Assembly (NCBI RefSeq): GCF_000422245.1
Contig: NZ_ATHI01000031.1
Location: 124,001-188,000 of the forward strand
Length of the DNA: 64,000 nt
Reading direction: 5' to 3'
From: Alkalidesulfovibrio alkalitolerans DSM 16529
Lineage (GTDB): Bacteria > Desulfobacterota > Desulfovibrionia > Desulfovibrionales > Desulfovibrionaceae
The stretch's first letter is position 1. Each line of letters starts with the position of its first letter. Shown piece by piece: positions 44,618 to 53,025 of this stretch. A program made the position numbers and the translations under genes. The notes beneath the pieces were generated by a model that was not told the DNA's origin, searched no databases, and saw only the letters and a list, made by a program, of their open reading frames with translations.

Positions 44618-45131
44618 GATGCCTTTCTCCTTGTTGAGTTCGATCCACCAGAAAATCCGCCTTCTCGATCTGAAAACGAAGGGATCAAGTCTATAAAGCA
44701 CCTTTTGACACTGGACCGGCAATCGAATTCTTTTTGTGTTCGCTTGGGGAAACAATGCTTGTGCTCTTCATGCCATGTCATGCGTCGAGTTCATGGCGGC
44801 GTGCGCAATTGCGCCCAGATCACTCCCTGGGCGGAGGTGAGACATGATGCAATGGAATCGTGACCAGTATGGGCAGGGCAGCACTGAAGACCGGTGCACA
44901 TCTTCCAGGTTGAAATTTGAGGGACGATACTGATCGTTATCATGCAAGTACAATTGATTGTATCAATTGAATTTGCACAACATATAGATATTCCGCTTGA
45001 GATGGGCGCAGGTCTGCGAATGGCGTCTGGCCGGGCGTGCGGCTTCTCCAGACTACGGCATCAAGGCTTGTGGATCGCTGCGTCCAGGGCTACAACCCAT
45101 GTGCCGCGATACGCGCGGCCAGGATGTGATC
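44618..45131. other. Intergenic region upstream of the ABC importer
   Basis: About 510 bp with lower GC than its neighbours, holding the importer promoter region (not pinned down) and the palindrome described separately. Short frames such as 44768-44953 on the minus strand lack ribosome sites and look random. Confidence 0.4.
44951..44969. promoter_or_regulatory. Perfect 19-bp palindrome, possible operator
   Basis: CAATTGAT-TGT-ATCAATTG, eight-base arms with a three-base centre, in an A/T-rich stretch 334 bp upstream of the binding-protein gene and 163 bp upstream of the GIY-YIG gene. One arm (ATCAATTG) recurs at 45417-45424 before the nickel operon. Likely a dimeric regulator site; regulator unknown. 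Confidence 0.45.
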
Positions 45132-45401
45132 ATGGCGTGGCACGTGTACCTTCTCGAATGTTCCGACAAGACGCTTTATTGCGGCGTGACCAAGGATCTC
45201 GACCGGCGGCTGGCCGAGCACAACGGCCTGTCTCCCGGCGGGGCGCGCTATACCTTCTCCCGCAGGCCGGTGCGGCTGCTCGCGGCCGCGTGCTGTCGCG
45301 ACAGGTCGAGCGCCTGCGCGCTGGAGGCGCGCATCAAGCGGCTGCCGCGATCAAGGAAGCTGGTCGCCATGCGCGAGGCATGCCAGTCTTTCGAAAGATG
45401 A
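45132..45401 (+). CDS. GIY-YIG family protein (UPF0213/YhbQ type)
   Basis: 89 aa stand-alone GIY-YIG nuclease fold: HVYLLECSDKTLYCGVTKDLDRRLAEHN carries the two motifs in the variant VYL...YCG, with the catalytic Arg in DRRL and a Glu in CALEARIKRL. AGGA stands eight bases before the ATG at 45132. These small proteins are often nucleases of unknown in vivo role, some DNA-specific. Single gene. Confidence 0.85.
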   Translation: MAWHVYLLECSDKTLYCGVTKDLDRRLAEHNGLSPGGARYTFSRRPVRLLAAACCRDRSSACALEARIKRLPRSRKLVAMREACQSFER

Positions 45402-45555
45402 GGCCTGGCGTGTGAAATCAATTGACAACCATCTCTTCCGGGATGCACAAAGAGCAAAATCGTAACACGGAACGCCACCACGCTCGAGCCCGCTCTGCCG
45501 CGGCTTTCACTGCGCGACCAGACGTGGCTACTGTGCGAACCAACCCGGAGGAGCA
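45402..45555 (+). promoter_or_regulatory. Upstream region of the nickel importer with a NikR-like half site
   Basis: GTAACAC at 45462-45468 matches one arm of the GTGTTAC-N13/14-GTAACAC motif I recall for NikR in Desulfovibrio; the expected second arm is degenerate (GATGCAC, 3 of 7). ATCAATTG at 45417-45424 repeats an arm of the palindrome at 44951. A TTGACA stands at 45422-45427 but no good -10 follows at normal spacing. No cobalamin riboswitch consensus is present. Confidence 0.35.
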
Positions 45556-46329
45556 ATGAAGCGCATCGCGTCCATTCTGACCTTTCTGCTCGTGCTGGTC
45601 GCGGCCAAGGCGGCCTTGGCCCATTTCGGCATGGTCATTCCGTCCGAGGACGTCGTCCTGGACAGGAAGCAGGCTGCGTTGACCCTGGAGCTGTCGTTCT
45701 CGCATCCCATGGAAGGCGAGGGCATGACGCTCGAAAAACCCGGTTTCGAGGTCTATGTCGACGGCGAGGTCCAGGACATCTCCTCCGTTCTGAAGCCCGC
45801 CACGATCATGGGCGGCGAGGCCTTCACCGCCACCTACACGGTGCAGCGGCCGGGCGTGTATTCCTTCGTCATGACGCCCAAGCCCTATTTCGAGCCCGCC
45901 GAGGATTGCTTCATCCAGCACCTGACCAAGGTGGTGGTGCCCGCCTTCGGCGAGGAGGAGGGCTGGGAGGAACCGCTCGGGCTGGCCACGGAGATCGTCC
46001 CCCTGACCCGGCCCTTCGGCAACTACGCGGGCAACGTCTTCACCGGCCGCGTGTTCGTTGACGGCGTGCCCGCGCCGGGCGTGGTCGTCGAGGTCGAATA
46101 CTACAATCGCGACGGCAAGTACGAAGCGCCCAATGACTACCTGATCACGCAGGTCGTGCTCACCGACGACAATGGTGTCTTCTCCTATGCCGTGCCCTGG
46201 GCGGGCTGGTGGGGCTTCGCCGCCCTGACCACCGCTTCGGAGCCGTTGCAGCACGAGGGCGAGGACAAGGACGTGGAGATGGGCGCAGTGCTCTGGACCA
46301 AATTCGTCGAGCCCAAGCGCGCGAAATAG
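45556..46329 (+). CDS. DUF4198 nickel-uptake periplasmic component (NikK-like)
   Basis: 257 aa. Signal peptide ending AKAALAHF, so His is near the mature N-terminus as in metal carriers. The body is a two-part beta-sandwich of the DUF4198 family (PRPGVYSFVMTPKPYFEPAEDCFIQHLTK, YYNRDGKYEAPNDYLITQVVLTDDNGVFSY). Placed first in a five-gene run with NikMLQO, the arrangement described for nickel ECF-type systems of deltaproteobacteria. GGAGG lies about five bases before the ATG. Probably captures or delivers Ni(II) to NikM; cobalt cannot be excluded. Confidence 0.85.
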   Translation: MKRIASILTFLLVLVAAKAALAHFGMVIPSEDVVLDRKQAALTLELSFSHPMEGEGMTLEKPGFEVYVDGEVQDISSVLKPATIMGGEAFTATYTVQRPGVYSFVMTPKPYFEPAEDCFIQHLTKVVVPAFGEEEGWEEPLGLATEIVPLTRPFGNYAGNVFTGRVFVDGVPAPGVVVEVEYYNRDGKYEAPNDYLITQVVLTDDNGVFSYAVPWAGWWGFAALTTASEPLQHEGEDKDVEMGAVLWTKFVEPKRAK

Positions 46330-46396
46330 AGAAACAAACGCTGTCTGCAGGGCCGGGTGTGCGCCCGGCCTTGCTGGCGGCGGATGAAGGCGGCCG

Positions 46397-46999
46397 ATGC
46401 ACATTTCCGAAGGCGTTCTTTCCGTGCCCGTCTTGCTCGGCGGAGCGGCGCTGACTATCGCCGGAACCGCGATCGGGCTTCGCCGCATCGGCCATGAGCG
46501 GCTGATGACCGTGGCCGTCATGGCGGCCGCGTTTTTCGTGGGCTCGCTCATCCACGTGCCCATCGGTCCGGCCAACGCCCACCTCGTGCTCAACGGGCTG
46601 CTCGGCGCGATCCTCGGACCGGCCGCCTTTCCCGCAATCCTCGTGGCCCTGGCCCTGCAGGCCGTGCTGTTCCAGTACGGCGGGCTCACCGCGCTGGGCG
46701 TCAACGCCTTCAACATGGCGTTTCCAGCCGTCGTCTGCTGGGTGTTGTTCCGGCCGCTGCTCGCCACGGGAAGAACCGCCGCCCTTGGGGGCTTCGCGTG
46801 CGGCTTTACCGGAGTGCTTCTGGCCGCGCTCCTGACCGCCTTCTCCCTCGCCTTGAGCGACGAAGCCTTCGGCACGGCGGCCACAGTGCTGGTCGTCGGC
46901 CATCTGCCGGTCATGGTCGTCGAGGGTCTGGTCACGGCCATGGCCGTGGCCTTTTTCGCCAAATCCCGTCCCGAATTGCTGCACACTTCGCCGCGCTGA
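46397..46999 (+). CDS. nikM: Nickel/cobalt ECF transporter S component NikM/CbiM
   Basis: 200 aa. Begins MHISEG: the free N-terminal Met-His forms the metal site in this family together with a later His in GPANAHLVLNG. Five to six membrane segments; FQYGGLTALGVNAFNMA is a family hallmark. AAGG lies six bases upstream. Forms the substrate-binding membrane subunit of the importer with NikL, NikQ and NikO. Metal choice between Ni and Co cannot be read with certainty; the NikK partner favours Ni. Confidence 0.93.
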   Translation: MHISEGVLSVPVLLGGAALTIAGTAIGLRRIGHERLMTVAVMAAAFFVGSLIHVPIGPANAHLVLNGLLGAILGPAAFPAILVALALQAVLFQYGGLTALGVNAFNMAFPAVVCWVLFRPLLATGRTAALGGFACGFTGVLLAALLTAFSLALSDEAFGTAATVLVVGHLPVMVVEGLVTAMAVAFFAKSRPELLHTSPR

Positions 47000-47013
47000 T
47001 CCAAGGAGCCTCC

Positions 47014-47568
47014 ATGTCGCGCTTTCTTTTCGTCATCATGGCCTGTTGTTTCCTGGGCGTCCTTCCGCACGAGGCCTTCGCCCACCGGGTCCATGCCTTC
47101 GCCTGGATCGAGGGAGGGCAGGTCATGGTGGATGCCTATTACAGCAGAAGCAGCCGGGTGAACGGGGGCAAGGTCGAGATCGTGGACACGGCCAGCGGCG
47201 CGGTGCTGGCCACCGGAACGACCGACGCCGAGGGCCGCGCCGTCTTTGCCGTGCCCATGGAACACGGCGGGCAGGGACTGACAATCGTTGTTGACGCGGG
47301 AGCGGGACACCGCGCCGAGTGGAGCATCGCGCCCGAGGAACTGGCTGCGGGAGACCGGGCTGAAGCTGCCGTGCCCGCGACTGCGGAACCCGCCCTTGGC
47401 GCCGAGTCCGGTGCGCCGGCAGCGGCGAAGCCGCCCCAAGCGCCCGTGCCGCCCGACGACGGCCCGGGCCTTCGCGACGTGGTGGGCGGGCTCGGCTGGA
47501 TCGTGGGGATTTTCGGCATCGCGGCGTGGCTTGACGCCAGGCGGCGGTTCGCGCGAAAGAAGGAGTGA
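47014..47568 (+). CDS. nikL: Nickel transporter accessory subunit NikL
   Basis: 184 aa. AAGGAG five bases before the ATG. Signal peptide (FVIMACCFLGVLPHEAFA) leaves a mature start HRVHAFAWIEG with two His near the N-terminus; a beta-sandwich carboxypeptidase-like domain follows, then an Ala/Pro-rich linker (about residues 110-150) and a C-terminal membrane helix (GGLGWIVGIFGIAAWL). This layout is that of NikL, which replaces CbiN in nickel systems. Its stop overlaps nikQ (TGATG). Confidence 0.85.
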   Translation: MSRFLFVIMACCFLGVLPHEAFAHRVHAFAWIEGGQVMVDAYYSRSSRVNGGKVEIVDTASGAVLATGTTDAEGRAVFAVPMEHGGQGLTIVVDAGAGHRAEWSIAPEELAAGDRAEAAVPATAEPALGAESGAPAAAKPPQAPVPPDDGPGLRDVVGGLGWIVGIFGIAAWLDARRRFARKKE

Positions 47569-48335
47569 TGTTCGACGAGCCGTTCGCCACGGGCGACACC
47601 ATCATCCACCGCCTCGACCCGCGCGCGCGTCTCGTGGCCGCAACCCTCTTCTCGGTCGTGGTGGCCGTGAGCGCAACGCCGCGCGCCGCCGCCGTGGCCC
47701 TTGCCTGCGCTTGCCTCGTCCTGGCCGCCTCGCGGCCGCGCCTTCTTCCGCTTCTGAAGCGTCTTTTCGTGGTCAACCTGTTCATCGCGTTCCTGTGGCT
47801 CATGCTGCCCTTTTCCACGCCGGGCGAGACGGTCCGTTCGATCGGCCCTCTCGCGGCCACGCAGCAAGGCATCGAACTGGCCCTGCTCATCAGCCTCAAA
47901 TCCAACGCCATCGTGCTCGCTTTCATTGCCCTCGTAGCTACGTCGGACGCCGCAACCTTGGGGCAGGCCATGTATCGGCTGCGCGTGCCGGGAAAGCTGG
48001 CGTTCCTTTTTCTCTTCACCTATCGTTTCGTGCAGGTCGTGGGCGAGGAATTCGGACGTCTACGCACGGCCGCCAAGCTGCGGGGATTCGTACCGCGCAC
48101 CTCCATGCACACCTACCGTACCGTGGCCGCACTCTTGGCCATGGTGCTGGTCAAGAGCCACGACCGGGCGCAGCGAGTTCATCAGGCCATGCTGCTGCGG
48201 GGCTTCACCGGGCGCTTTGTCTCCCTGCGTGAATTTCGCTTCCGGTCCTTTGACGCGCTTTTTTTGGGGTGTATGTCCGGCCTTTGCGCGGCTGTGGCCG
48301 CCGTGGATGTCTTGACGCGGGGCGTCCATGCCTGA
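47568..48335 (+). CDS. nikQ: Nickel/cobalt ECF transporter T component NikQ/CbiQ
   Basis: 255 aa transmembrane coupling protein. HRLDPRARLVAAT near the N-terminus, then helices and the cytoplasmic coupling motifs around LRGFVPRTS and LLRGFTGRF (the two Ala/Arg-Gly signatures that contact the ATPases). ATG at 47568 overlaps the nikL stop; a GTG directly upstream is an alternative. Overlaps nikO by eight bases. Confidence 0.92.
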   Translation: MFDEPFATGDTIIHRLDPRARLVAATLFSVVVAVSATPRAAAVALACACLVLAASRPRLLPLLKRLFVVNLFIAFLWLMLPFSTPGETVRSIGPLAATQQGIELALLISLKSNAIVLAFIALVATSDAATLGQAMYRLRVPGKLAFLFLFTYRFVQVVGEEFGRLRTAAKLRGFVPRTSMHTYRTVAALLAMVLVKSHDRAQRVHQAMLLRGFTGRFVSLREFRFRSFDALFLGCMSGLCAAVAAVDVLTRGVHA

Positions 48336-49062
48336 CGTCCCTTTGATCGCCCTCGATAGCGTGCGCTACACGTATCCGGGCGCAAGCGCCCCGGTGCTCG
48401 ACGATGCGGCCTTTTCCCTGCGCGCGGGGCAGCGCATCGGCCTGCTCGGACCCAACGGCAGCGGCAAGACCACGCTTGTGCACGTCATGATGGGCCTGCT
48501 CGTGCCTGAGCGGGGCAGGGTGCTCTTCAAAGGACGCGAGGTGAAGGGGGAAAGGGATTTCGGCCCGGTTCGGGCCGCCATCGGGCTTTTGCTGCAAAAC
48601 GCCGACGATCAGCTTTTTTTCCCCACGGTTCTCGACGACGTGGCCTTCGGACCACTGAACGTTGGCCAACCTCCTGCCCAGGCCCGCGAGACGGCTCTTG
48701 GCGTCCTGGCTTCCTTAGGGCTCGGCGGGTTCGAGAACCGGCTCACGCACAGGCTTTCCGGCGGGGAGAAAAAGCTTGTCGCCCTGGCCGCCGTGCTGGC
48801 CATGAACCCGCAGGCGCTCCTGCTCGATGAGCCGACCAACAATCTCGACCCCGCGACTCGCGAGAAGTTGATCGCCATCCTGCGGGGCATGGACCAGGCC
48901 ATGGTCATCATCTCGCACGACTGGGATTTTCTGGCCAAGACCACGGACGATTTCTGCTCCATCAAGAACGGACGCGTGTGCGCCGAGTCCAAGCCCGCCC
49001 CGCACGCCCACGTACACATTCACCCTTCGGGCGACGTGCACCACGACCACCCCGACGCCTGA
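48328..49062 (+). CDS. nikO: Nickel/cobalt ECF transporter ATPase NikO/CbiO
   Basis: 244 aa. Walker A GPNGSGKTT, Q-loop LLLQNADDQLFFPTV (typical of ECF ATPases), signature LSGGEKKL, Walker B LLLDEPTNNLDP and ISHDWDFL. A striking His-rich tail, HAHVHIHPSGDVHHDH, with eight His in the last 20 or so residues could bind Ni(II) and act as a sensor or store. Probably works as a homodimer. A hairpin (49050-49057 with 49069-49076) spans the stop codon and may act as a weak terminator. Confidence 0.93.
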   Translation: MPDVPLIALDSVRYTYPGASAPVLDDAAFSLRAGQRIGLLGPNGSGKTTLVHVMMGLLVPERGRVLFKGREVKGERDFGPVRAAIGLLLQNADDQLFFPTVLDDVAFGPLNVGQPPAQARETALGVLASLGLGGFENRLTHRLSGGEKKLVALAAVLAMNPQALLLDEPTNNLDPATREKLIAILRGMDQAMVIISHDWDFLAKTTDDFCSIKNGRVCAESKPAPHAHVHIHPSGDVHHDHPDA

Positions 49063-49099
49063 CCAGCCCGTCGGGGCTCTCCGTCAAAACTATAATTCC

Positions 49100-49128
49100 T
49101 TGACACGTCGCGGGGCTGGCTCGATAGT
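49100..49128 (+). promoter_or_regulatory. Promoter of cheW
   Basis: TTGACA (49100-49105), 17-base spacer, GATAGT (49123-49128). Leader about 120 nt. Confidence 0.6.
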
Positions 49129-49253
49129 GCCTTCATGAAGCCCTGGGCCTTTCGTCCAAGTCTTGTCGTCCAAGGGAATCGGACGGCGCTTGCGACGGGG
49201 GCTTTAGGGGAAAGGGATCAAACCGCGGCGTGGCTGCGCGTTTCGGGGGAATC

Positions 49254-49769
49254 ATGAGCGGCGAAGTGGAAAAGCAGACCAACCAGTATCTGACGTTCAC
49301 CCTTGCAGACGAGATATTCGCCCTGGACATCGGGTCGGTCCGCGAGGTTCTGGAACTCACGAACATCACGCGCATCCCGCGCACGCCTCCCTTCATGCGT
49401 GGCGTCATCAACCTGCGCGGCCACGCCGTGCCGGTGGTGGACATGCGCTTGAAGTTCGGCCTGCCCGAGGTCGAGGCCACGGTCAACACCTGCATCATCA
49501 TCGTCGAGGTCGAGGTCGAGGGCGAGGACACTGTGCTCGGCGCGTTGGTCGATTCGGTGCGCGAGGTGGTGGAGATGACGCCCGAGGCCATCGAGCCCGC
49601 GCCGCGCATGGGAACGAGCATCGACACCCGGTTCATTCGGGGCATGGGGAAGCAGGACGAGCATTTCGTGATCATCCTCGACATCGGCAAGGTCTTCTCG
49701 GCCGACGAACTGGCTCTGGCGCGCGACGCGGGAGGTCAGGGGGTGCAGGAGGCCGTCCTGGCGCAGTAA
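49254..49769 (+). CDS. cheW: Chemotaxis coupling protein CheW
   Basis: 171 aa. QYLTFTLADEIFALDIGSVREVLEL, NLRGHAVPVVDMRLKFGLP and VDSVREVVEMTPEAIEPAP are the CheW SH3-like domain marks. Links chemoreceptors to CheA at the membrane. ATG at 49254, with a GGGGGAA purine stretch upstream; a longer frame from 49230 is unlikely. Stands alone with its own promoter, but motAB and a FlgO-like gene lie within 4 kb, so this is a motility-flavoured neighbourhood. Short hairpins at 49801-49815 and 49898-49912 follow; neither has a U tract. Confidence 0.93.
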   Translation: MSGEVEKQTNQYLTFTLADEIFALDIGSVREVLELTNITRIPRTPPFMRGVINLRGHAVPVVDMRLKFGLPEVEATVNTCIIIVEVEVEGEDTVLGALVDSVREVVEMTPEAIEPAPRMGTSIDTRFIRGMGKQDEHFVIILDIGKVFSADELALARDAGGQGVQEAVLAQ

Positions 49770-49937
49770 TAAGCTGCGTCAAAGAGACACGGTTGCGCTG
49801 GCGGCTTTGAGCCGCAGGCCGTTCATGAAGAGGCGGAGGCAGGGCGCACGGTCAACGCACGGGCGCTGCTCGGATTTTCGCGCGAGTCTTGATTTTTCGC
49901 CGCACAGCGGCGGATGCTGCTTCGGAGGCGGGGTGCG

Positions 49938-50156
49938 TCAGGATGCGCCGCCGATGACGCGAACTTCAGCGGCCTTGGGCGCGCCCGCAGTCTCGGTGCG
50001 GACGAATTCGACCTCTTCGCCCGCCGAGAGCGTCCGGAATCCTTCCCGCTGCACGGCGGAGAAGTCCACGTACACGTCGTCGTTCGCGACGTGGTCGCGA
50101 ATGAACCCGAAGCCCTTGATCTCGTTGAACCAGGTGACGACGCCCGTGTGTTTCAT
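49938..50156 (-). CDS. Cold-shock domain protein (atypical RNP2)
   Basis: 72 aa CSD: VVTWFNEIKGFGFIR contains RNP1 (KGFGFI). RNP2 reads DVYVDFSAV where CspA proteins have VFVHFSAI, so the Phe and His that stack on RNA are Tyr and Asp. It ends KAAEVRVI. Nucleic-acid binding is likely but with altered affinity. Forty bases downstream of infA, in the same direction. Confidence 0.9.
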   Translation of the reverse strand: MKHTGVVTWFNEIKGFGFIRDHVANDDVYVDFSAVQREGFRTLSAGEEVEFVRTETAGAPKAAEVRVIGGAS

Positions 50157-50195
50157 GGCGGGGTGGTCCCGCGCGGCGGAGTGGCCGCCGCGCCG

Positions 50196-50414
50196 TTACT
50201 TGAGACGATAGGTGATGCGGCCGCGGGTCAGGTCGTAGGGGGAGAGTTCGACCTTCACCTTGTCGCCGGGCAGGATGCGGATGTAATACTTGCGCATTTT
50301 GCCGGAAATATGGGCCAGCACCTCGTGCCCGTTTTCCAGTTCCACGCGGAACATGGCGTTGGGCAGGGCCTCCTGCACCACGCCGTCTACTTCAATCGCG
50401 TCTTCCTTGGCCAT
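50196..50414 (-). CDS. infA: Translation initiation factor IF-1
   Basis: 72 aa OB-fold: [63 protein letters not shown]. Complete, canonical IF-1. Clustering with a cold-shock gene rather than ribosomal genes is common in this group. GGAGG precedes the ATG. Confidence 0.97.
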   Translation of the reverse strand: MAKEDAIEVDGVVQEALPNAMFRVELENGHEVLAHISGKMRKYYIRILPGDKVKVELSPYDLTRGRITYRLK

Positions 50415-50546
50415 GCAACCTCCAAAAAGATGTAAATATGCCGATCACGGCCGTTGGCCGCGCGTCCGGTCATGCGAGCCTCTAGCAGGTCGGCGGAAAA
50501 AGGGCAAGAAGCCTGGGCCGGACGGCCTTTGGGCGAGTGCAGATGT

Positions 50547-51221
50547 TTAGCGCCTGTCGCCGGGCAGCAGCGTGGAGACCACGGGCCGCAGGTCCGCGGG
50601 TCCCGTTCCTGCCGACCGCTGCGCTGGCGCGATCTGGGCCAGAGTCATGACGTCGGGGGAGAGCGGCAATTCGTAGCCCGCTCCGGCCAGGACCACGTTG
50701 TCGTCGGCGTCAATGACCCGGACTGTCACGGCGATCGAGGCCGCTCCCATGGCATACGTCCCGATCAGGATGGCATCGCCCAGGCCCGTCTTGACCACTT
50801 CCCCGGTCTGTCGCGAAAGGGCGAACTCGCCCACATCATTTTGGATTGCAATGTCCGGAGAAAGGGTCTTCAATTCGACCGCGGAGTAGCCTTTCTGGGC
50901 CAGCCGCGCGGATATCTGTTCCGGAATCAGACGGCCCAAGGTCGAGGTTTCAGCGAGGTTGTCCACGTCCACGAAGGTCGTGAGGACGATGCGGCCGCTC
51001 TTGGGGAATTTGCGGCTTTGAAGCGCGCGATCGAGCGTGTCGGCCGCCTGCATGTTCGCCGCGAGAACGCAGCCCGTCGTCTCGCACGGCGATTTCTTGG
51101 GATTCATGCGCTGCGCGGCGGCGTGAAAGTCTTCCAGCGTCTGCACGGAGCATCCCGCAGTCAGGGCGGCGAGCAGAACGATTCCGGCGAACACGGCGCA
51201 AATGCGATGGACGTTCGGCAT
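50547..51221 (-). CDS. FlgO-family outer membrane lipoprotein
   Basis: 224 aa from the ATG at 51221 (GAGG eight bases upstream); the open frame extends upstream but begins inside the nucleoside phosphorylase gene. Lipobox LTAGC with Cys at about residue 24. The body has the FlgO pattern (IVLTTFVDVDNLAETSTLGRLIPEQISARLAQKGYSAVELK). FlgO lipoproteins are associated with the flagellar outer membrane in Vibrio and others; here its flagellar role is inferred from closeness to motAB. Confidence 0.75.
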   Translation of the reverse strand: MPNVHRICAVFAGIVLLAALTAGCSVQTLEDFHAAAQRMNPKKSPCETTGCVLAANMQAADTLDRALQSRKFPKSGRIVLTTFVDVDNLAETSTLGRLIPEQISARLAQKGYSAVELKTLSPDIAIQNDVGEFALSRQTGEVVKTGLGDAILIGTYAMGAASIAVTVRVIDADDNVVLAGAGYELPLSPDVMTLAQIAPAQRSAGTGPADLRPVVSTLLPGDRR

Positions 51222-51283
51222 GACAAACCTCGCTTGGGCCGCGTGGCGGCCTCGACCCGCTATCGGACGTCTTCGGGAAAACT

Positions 51284-52147
51284 TTAGGCGTTCTTGCCCG
51301 CGTGGGCGTCTTCGGGCTCCGGAATTTTCGGTATGAGAGCCCTCAGCAGCCGCGAAAGGCGGCCGCCCGTTTCCGTGGCACGGGCGATGACCGTCTCCAG
51401 ACTCGCTTCTTCCATGCAATCGGGCAGATTTTTGTTCGTCAGGCAGGAGATGCCAAGAAGCTTGACACCCATGTGATGCAGCGCGATCGCTTCGAGCACC
51501 GTGGACATGCCCACGGCGTCGGCCCCGAGCATGCGGTAGGCGCGCGTCTCGGCCGGCGTCTCCATCTGGGGGCCCGGCGTTTGCAGGTAGACCCCTTTTT
51601 CGAGCCGGATGCCCAGTGAGAGCGCTGTTTCCATGGTCAGGGCGATCAGTTCGGGGCTCCAGACTTGGCGCATGTCGGGAAAACGGCATCCCCATTCGTC
51701 GCGGTTGGGACCGGCCAGGGGGGTGCGTCCCGTCCAGTTGAGATGGTCGGAGATGCACATCAGGTCGCCCACACAAAAGCGCGGGTCGAGCGCGCCCGCG
51801 GCGTTGGTCAGGATCACGGTCTTCACGCCGAGCGCTGCCAGGGTGCGCACGCCGAGGCAGATGTCCCGGGGGTCATATCCTTCATAGATATGAACGCGAC
51901 CGGATAGGGCCAGCACTTGGCGGTCGGTAACGCGTCCCTGAAGAAGAGCGCCCGCGTGGCTTGCGACGGTGGAGGCGGGAAAACCCGGGATCTCGTCATA
52001 GGGGATACGCGCGTCGGTTAGGGTTTCGGCGAATCCCCCGAGGCCCGTTCCGAGCACTATGCCGACCGCTTCCGGCTCGACGGCGCCCAGGCGATCGCGG
52101 ACAAGCCGCGCGCATTCTTGGACTTTTCCAATGTTTTGCATATCCAT
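51284..52147 (-). CDS. Purine nucleoside phosphorylase
   Basis: 287 aa, trimeric (class I) PNP. Motifs: VLGTGLGGFAETL, GRVHIYEGYDP, TNAAGALDP, YLQTPGPQMETPAETRAYRMLGADAVGMST, ISCLTNK. Phosphorolysis of inosine/guanosine for purine salvage. Met1 and Met3 are both possible starts; ribosome site weak. Length normal. Confidence 0.93.
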   Translation of the reverse strand: MDMQNIGKVQECARLVRDRLGAVEPEAVGIVLGTGLGGFAETLTDARIPYDEIPGFPASTVASHAGALLQGRVTDRQVLALSGRVHIYEGYDPRDICLGVRTLAALGVKTVILTNAAGALDPRFCVGDLMCISDHLNWTGRTPLAGPNRDEWGCRFPDMRQVWSPELIALTMETALSLGIRLEKGVYLQTPGPQMETPAETRAYRMLGADAVGMSTVLEAIALHHMGVKLLGISCLTNKNLPDCMEEASLETVIARATETGGRLSRLLRALIPKIPEPEDAHAGKNA

Positions 52148-52269
52148 CTCGATTCTGCTAGAGAATTCGGGCGTAAGTCCAAGCGTCAGGGACCTCGCGA
52201 ATGTCTTTCAGGGATCGGCCCGTGTCAAGACGACTCCTGTGCGAACGATTGGTTGCCTAGGCGAACGGA

Positions 52270-53025
52270 ATGGACATCTCGACTCTTCTTGGTCTCGTCG
52301 TCGGCTTGGCCATGGTTTTCGGAGCCATCTTTCTCGGCGGCTCCTTCATGGATTTCGTCAACGTCCCGAGCATCATGATCGTTGTCGGCGGCACGCTGGC
52401 CGCTATCAGCGTGGCCTTTCCTTTCGAGGAGGTCATCCAGGCCTTTTACGCGGGCGTGAAGATCTTCGCCTCGCGCAAAGTGCGGCCCCGCGAAGTGGTC
52501 GACATCATGGTCAAAGTGGCCGAGATCAGCCGTCGCGAAGGATTGCTGGCCCTGGAAAATATCCAGACAGAGAACGCGGTCCTGAAGAAATCCTGTCAGC
52601 TTATTGCGGACAACGCCGACCCCGCCTTGATCCGGGATACCCTGCGTATCGAGATTGGAGCCATGAAGCGCCGTCACAAGATTGGGCAGGACGTGTTCAA
52701 GGGGCTGGCCGCCTACGCGCCCTCCTTCGGCATGATCGGTACGCTGATCGGTCTCGTGCAGATGCTCACCCGGCTCGACGACCCGTCTTCGCTCGGCCCG
52801 GCCATGGCCGTAGCCCTGACGACAACGTTCTACGGCATCATCCTGTCCACGCTCATATTCCTGCCCATCGCGGGCAAGCTCTACGCCCGCACGCAGCAGG
52901 AGATCCTACATCTGGAGATCATCTTCGAGGGCGCGAAGTCGATTCTGGAAAACAACAACCCGCGTCTCGTCTACGAGAAGCTCTCATCATTCATAGCTCC
53001 GAAGGAACGGAAGTATGAGCGATGA
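52270..53025 (+). CDS. motA: Flagellar motor stator protein MotA
   Basis: 251 aa, four membrane segments. PSIMIVVGGTLAAISVAFP (TM2 region), RREGLLALE, GAMKRRHKIGQDVFKGLAAYAPSFGMIGTLIGLVQML and the conserved Pro-Ser-Phe-Gly-Met-Ile-Gly-Thr stretch identify MotA/PomA. Its end overlaps motB by 11 bases. Whether H+ or Na+ drives it is not decided by sequence. Confidence 0.95.
   Translation: MDISTLLGLVVGLAMVFGAIFLGGSFMDFVNVPSIMIVVGGTLAAISVAFPFEEVIQAFYAGVKIFASRKVRPREVVDIMVKVAEISRREGLLALENIQTENAVLKKSCQLIADNADPALIRDTLRIEIGAMKRRHKIGQDVFKGLAAYAPSFGMIGTLIGLVQMLTRLDDPSSLGPAMAVALTTTFYGIILSTLIFLPIAGKLYARTQQEILHLEIIFEGAKSILENNNPRLVYEKLSSFIAPKERKYER

Noticed and set aside
45402-45555. Cobalamin riboswitch before the NikKMLQO operon
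   Set aside because: Region is too short and lacks the B12-box; also the NikK and NikL partners point to nickel.
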